Shown piece by piece: positions 61,990 to 64,000 of a stretch of DNA of 64,000 bases. The position numbers and the translations under genes were made by a program. The notes below the pieces were generated by a model. It had not been told where the DNA came from and made no database searches. It saw only the letters and a list, made by a program, of their open reading frames with translations. The DNA lies in the NCBI GenBank assembly GCA_003254925.1, contig QANZ01002928.1:1-64000 (forward strand), written 5' to 3'. Within the stretch, counting starts at the first letter, position 1, and every line of letters begins with the position of its first letter. The DNA comes from Chamaecrista fasciculata. Its lineage: Eukaryota > Streptophyta > Magnoliopsida > Fabales > Fabaceae.

Positions 61990-62312
61990 TGCCTGTTTCC
62001 CTCCCTGATGTTTTACGCGGATCTTACGGCATCGTCCCCTCACTCCGGTACGGGCAGATTCAGGAGCAATACGACCTGTCTTCGGATGATTATCGGCTCT
62101 GTACCGGAAATGCTGAATGATTTCAGAAGGGATCTCTACATTGCCGGCAACGCCGGCGCAAATCAGCGCGCTCCGGAAAAGGGAGGATGAGGAAAGCCCT
62201 CTTCTCTCTTTCCTCTTTTGTACGGAAAATGTTTATCCGACGTAAAGCGTTAATCTTCTTTTATTATCAGCCGATATAGCGTCATGTTTTCAGTATATGG
62301 ACTATGTGAACG
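61990..62312. other. Intergenic region, divergent promoters likely
   Basis: 323 bp between the minus-strand pair and the lipoprotein gene. A local palindrome (gccggcaacgccggc) near 62142 is the only structure noted. Confidence 0.5.
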
Positions 62313-62876
62313 ATGCCATTTTCTCGTCATGTGAGAGTGTTAATCGCGCTTGCGCCTGCTGCGTTTCTTGCGGGCTGCTCTGCCCTGCTGCCCCTAGACT
62401 ATACGAATTATGAAGGTCAGGACGCAGCGACTGTTTACGCACAGGATCCTCAGGATTTTGTCGGTACCTTCTACCTTTCCGTGTATGAAAAGAAGGGGAC
62501 CTGCTTCGACAGAACCGAGCGCTACGAACTGGGGTCTGATGTCCTTCCTTCTGAAGGACGACTGATGTCCGCCAGAGTCAGGCCCGGACGGCTCATGGCT
62601 CTGCAACAGCTCTACTCCGCAGGCAAGCTGGCCGCGGTGGAAGGGAAAATGAAATACAATAAAGACGGATTTACAGAATCGCGCTGGGTTGCCTTCATTC
62701 CGGAACCGGGTAAGCGCTATTTCCTGGATCCCGCACTGGGTGTCAGAGAAATTCCGTCCGGCTATCCGGTAACAGCTGACACCAAACCGGCCAGAGTATT
62801 TTCGGATTTCAAAACCCCTCTGACGCTGAACTGGGATCCCAAAAACCGGTGTCAGCACCTTATCGGCGGAAGCTGA
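62313..62876 (+). CDS. Lipoprotein of unknown function
   Basis: A 187-residue protein with a lipoprotein signal: hydrophobic stretch and lipobox LAGC with Cys22. The mature part is beta-rich with two further cysteines (GTCFDR, NRCQHL) that may form a disulfide. No family recognised. Followed by a perfect terminator. Confidence 0.8.
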   Translation: MPFSRHVRVLIALAPAAFLAGCSALLPLDYTNYEGQDAATVYAQDPQDFVGTFYLSVYEKKGTCFDRTERYELGSDVLPSEGRLMSARVRPGRLMALQQLYSAGKLAAVEGKMKYNKDGFTESRWVAFIPEPGKRYFLDPALGVREIPSGYPVTADTKPARVFSDFKTPLTLNWDPKNRCQHLIGGS

Positions 62877-62932
62877 AGATCACCGCTATCCGCATGTCTT
62901 TCATCCGGGCTTCCGGGCAAACACTGGTGTAC

Positions 62933-62963
62933 GGCCGGACTTTTCCCGTAGTCCGGCCTTTTT
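62933..62963 (+). terminator. Rho-independent terminator after lipoprotein gene
   Basis: GGCCGGACT (62933-62941) and AGTCCGGCC (62950-62958), 8-nt loop, then five T. Confidence 0.92.
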
Positions 62964-63156
62964 ATACCTTTTCAGCCCTGCTGGCGTGACCTCACGGGTC
63001 AGCTATGCTGGCCAGACGTCAGAGACGGTGCTTTATTCAGAAGCCTGAGCAAGGACTCGTGTGTCTGCATGCTGTCCACACTAAAACACACACTTTTCCC
63101 ATGATTCAGTTATCTGACATTACAGCGCCTGATTTCTTATTTACCGCCGGTTGTGC

Positions 63157-63570
63157 TTAGTTGCCACGATAGGTCGAGTAACCGTACTGACTGAGAAGCA
63201 GTGGAATATGATAGTGCTGATCAGTACTGGTCAGATTGAACATCACGGGGATCTCCGGGAAGAAGGTGGGCTGAGCATTTTTTTTGTAATAGTCGCCGGT
63301 TTTGAAAACCACGCGGTATATGCCTGACTGTGCCTTTTGCCCCACCGGATAAAGCGCAGCAATTCGTCCCTGAGCGTCAGTGGTTCCCCGGGCAAGCCTG
63401 ACCCACTCTTCACCCTGCTTTTTGTCCAGTTCGACCTCGATACCTGCCGTCGGCACGCCGGTCTGCAGATTCAGCACGTGCACGCTCAGTGGATTCTTCA
63501 TCTCTGCGGCAAAGCCGCCAGCGCTGATCATACCCAGCGCACCGCCCAGTAAGTAATGCTGCAATTTCAT
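63157..63570 (-). CDS. Exported 5-hydroxyisourate hydrolase/transthyretin-like protein
   Basis: A 137-residue protein with a signal peptide (cleavage near residue 23, GFAAEMK). The mature part has the HIUase landmarks: LSVHVLNLQTGVPTAGIEVEL at the start, an Arg in the middle, HYHIPLLLS and the end YGYSTYRGN, close to the YRGS tetrapeptide of HIUases. HIUase hydrolyses 5-hydroxyisourate from urate oxidation; periplasmic versions occur in enterobacteria. ATG 63570 has aaggaag 6 bp upstream; the frame from 63678 is not a coding start. Confidence 0.9.
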   Translation of the reverse strand: MKLQHYLLGGALGMISAGGFAAEMKNPLSVHVLNLQTGVPTAGIEVELDKKQGEEWVRLARGTTDAQGRIAALYPVGQKAQSGIYRVVFKTGDYYKKNAQPTFFPEIPVMFNLTSTDQHYHIPLLLSQYGYSTYRGN

Positions 63571-63809
63571 CTTATCTTCCTTCAGGTTAACGAACCCGGA
63601 AAGGATAAGTCGAAGACGCAGGGAACAGAGACATCTTGCTGAAGGATGTGAATTTTCCCAGAGAGAGGGAGCATCCACTTGCCGGAATCAGGCTGACCGC
63701 AGACGGAACAAACCAGCATTTATTTCAGGTCTGGCCGGATGATATTGCCGGCGCTGTTTCCCTGTATCAGCTTTGTTACCCGGTTTAATGGATTGGTGCA
63801 AAATATTTG
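63571..63809. other. Intergenic region before IS-end-like repeats
   Basis: About 240 bp after (upstream of) the HIUase gene, no gene recognised. The small open frames here have no ribosome sites. Confidence 0.5.
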
Positions 63810-64000
63810 CCCGGTACAGTGGATCATCAGGAAGCAGATTACCCGGTACAGTGGAGTTTCATCAGGTTTTGAGCTCTCTAAAGTGTATGGCGTTGTCATC
63901 CCCTCTCTCCAATCAGGCCAAAATTGATGGCTCGTACTCCACTGTACCGGGTCCACTTCGCATGTAGAACTTATTGCAAAGCTACATACCCAGTGCAGTG
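63810..64000. repeat. Cluster of IS-end-like direct and inverted repeats
   Basis: cccggtacagtgga occurs at 63810 and as acccggtacagtggagt at 63841-63857; the exact reverse complement actccactgtaccgggt lies at 63936-63952, and acccagtgcagtg closes the window at 63988. Multiple short repeats at an end are typical of IS21-like or Tn7-like ends. The element itself, if any, is outside the window. Confidence 0.7.

Overview
This window looks like part of a large conjugative plasmid from a plant- or environment-associated Enterobacterales host, most likely Pantoea, Erwinia or a relative. That host is an inference from gene content and codon style; no chromosomal marker is present. The backbone is a hybrid. 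The transfer genes are of the IncI/Dot-Icm type (type IVB secretion), while the replication unit is of the IncF RepFIIA type.

Backbone, 1-20560. The order is end of traP, traQ, traR, a short cargo insert with a GNAT acetyltransferase, traT, traU (IcmB-type ATPase), traW, a VirD4-like gene without a P-loop, traX, small membrane or regulatory genes including an Hha homologue, traY (DotA-type), excA with an in-frame stop codon, trbA, trbB, and trbC (DotL-type coupling ATPase). Then come nuc (a phospholipase-D-type nuclease) and the replicon: copB, the antisense RNA CopA, the tap leader peptide, repA, and an origin region with a DnaA-like box and two exact 30-bp tandem repeats. The relaxase genes, oriT and the first half of the transfer region lie outside the window.

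Reactive-electrophile cargo, 21169-35525. This holds an alpha/beta hydrolase, an XRE/MmyB-type regulator, aldehyde dehydrogenases, a DJ-1/PfpI protein, an exported hydrolase, two YhcN/BhsA-type small exported proteins, nemR, nemA, and an SDR. Beyond a damaged IS110 copy there are a frameshifted quinone oxidoreductase, an AhpD-like protein, a second aldehyde dehydrogenase and a LysR regulator. Five NemR-type operators (core gaccggtc) stand before pfpI, nemR and nemA, so this is a self-contained NemR regulon on a plasmid.

Insertion sequences, 30349-39607. Two IS110-family copies lie in opposite orientation around 31.1-35.6 kb. The first lacks its middle and carries an ambiguous base at the junction. 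An IS3-family element follows.

Toxin-like module, 40.4-50.9 kb. A very strong palindrome precedes an autotransporter with Ig/cadherin-like repeats. Behind it are a MACPF (perforin-like) protein with a C-terminal lectin-like repeat region and a protein with two HNH nuclease domains. Hairpins separate the genes. A 15-bp direct repeat brackets the module and a ResD-like tyrosine recombinase sits at its right edge. I consider this the best candidate for an undescribed system.

Right part, 51.1-64 kb. This contains a coiled-coil membrane protein, a CsbD stress protein, an MFS transporter, a segment bounded by inverted 31-bp IS-end-like repeats (a third IS110 copy, two membrane proteins, a GIY-YIG-like protein and an IS110 fragment), several small unknown genes, a coupled pair made of a PD-(D/E)XK-like protein and a membrane protein, a lipoprotein, an exported HIUase/transthyretin-like protein, and another cluster of IS-end-like repeats at the edge.
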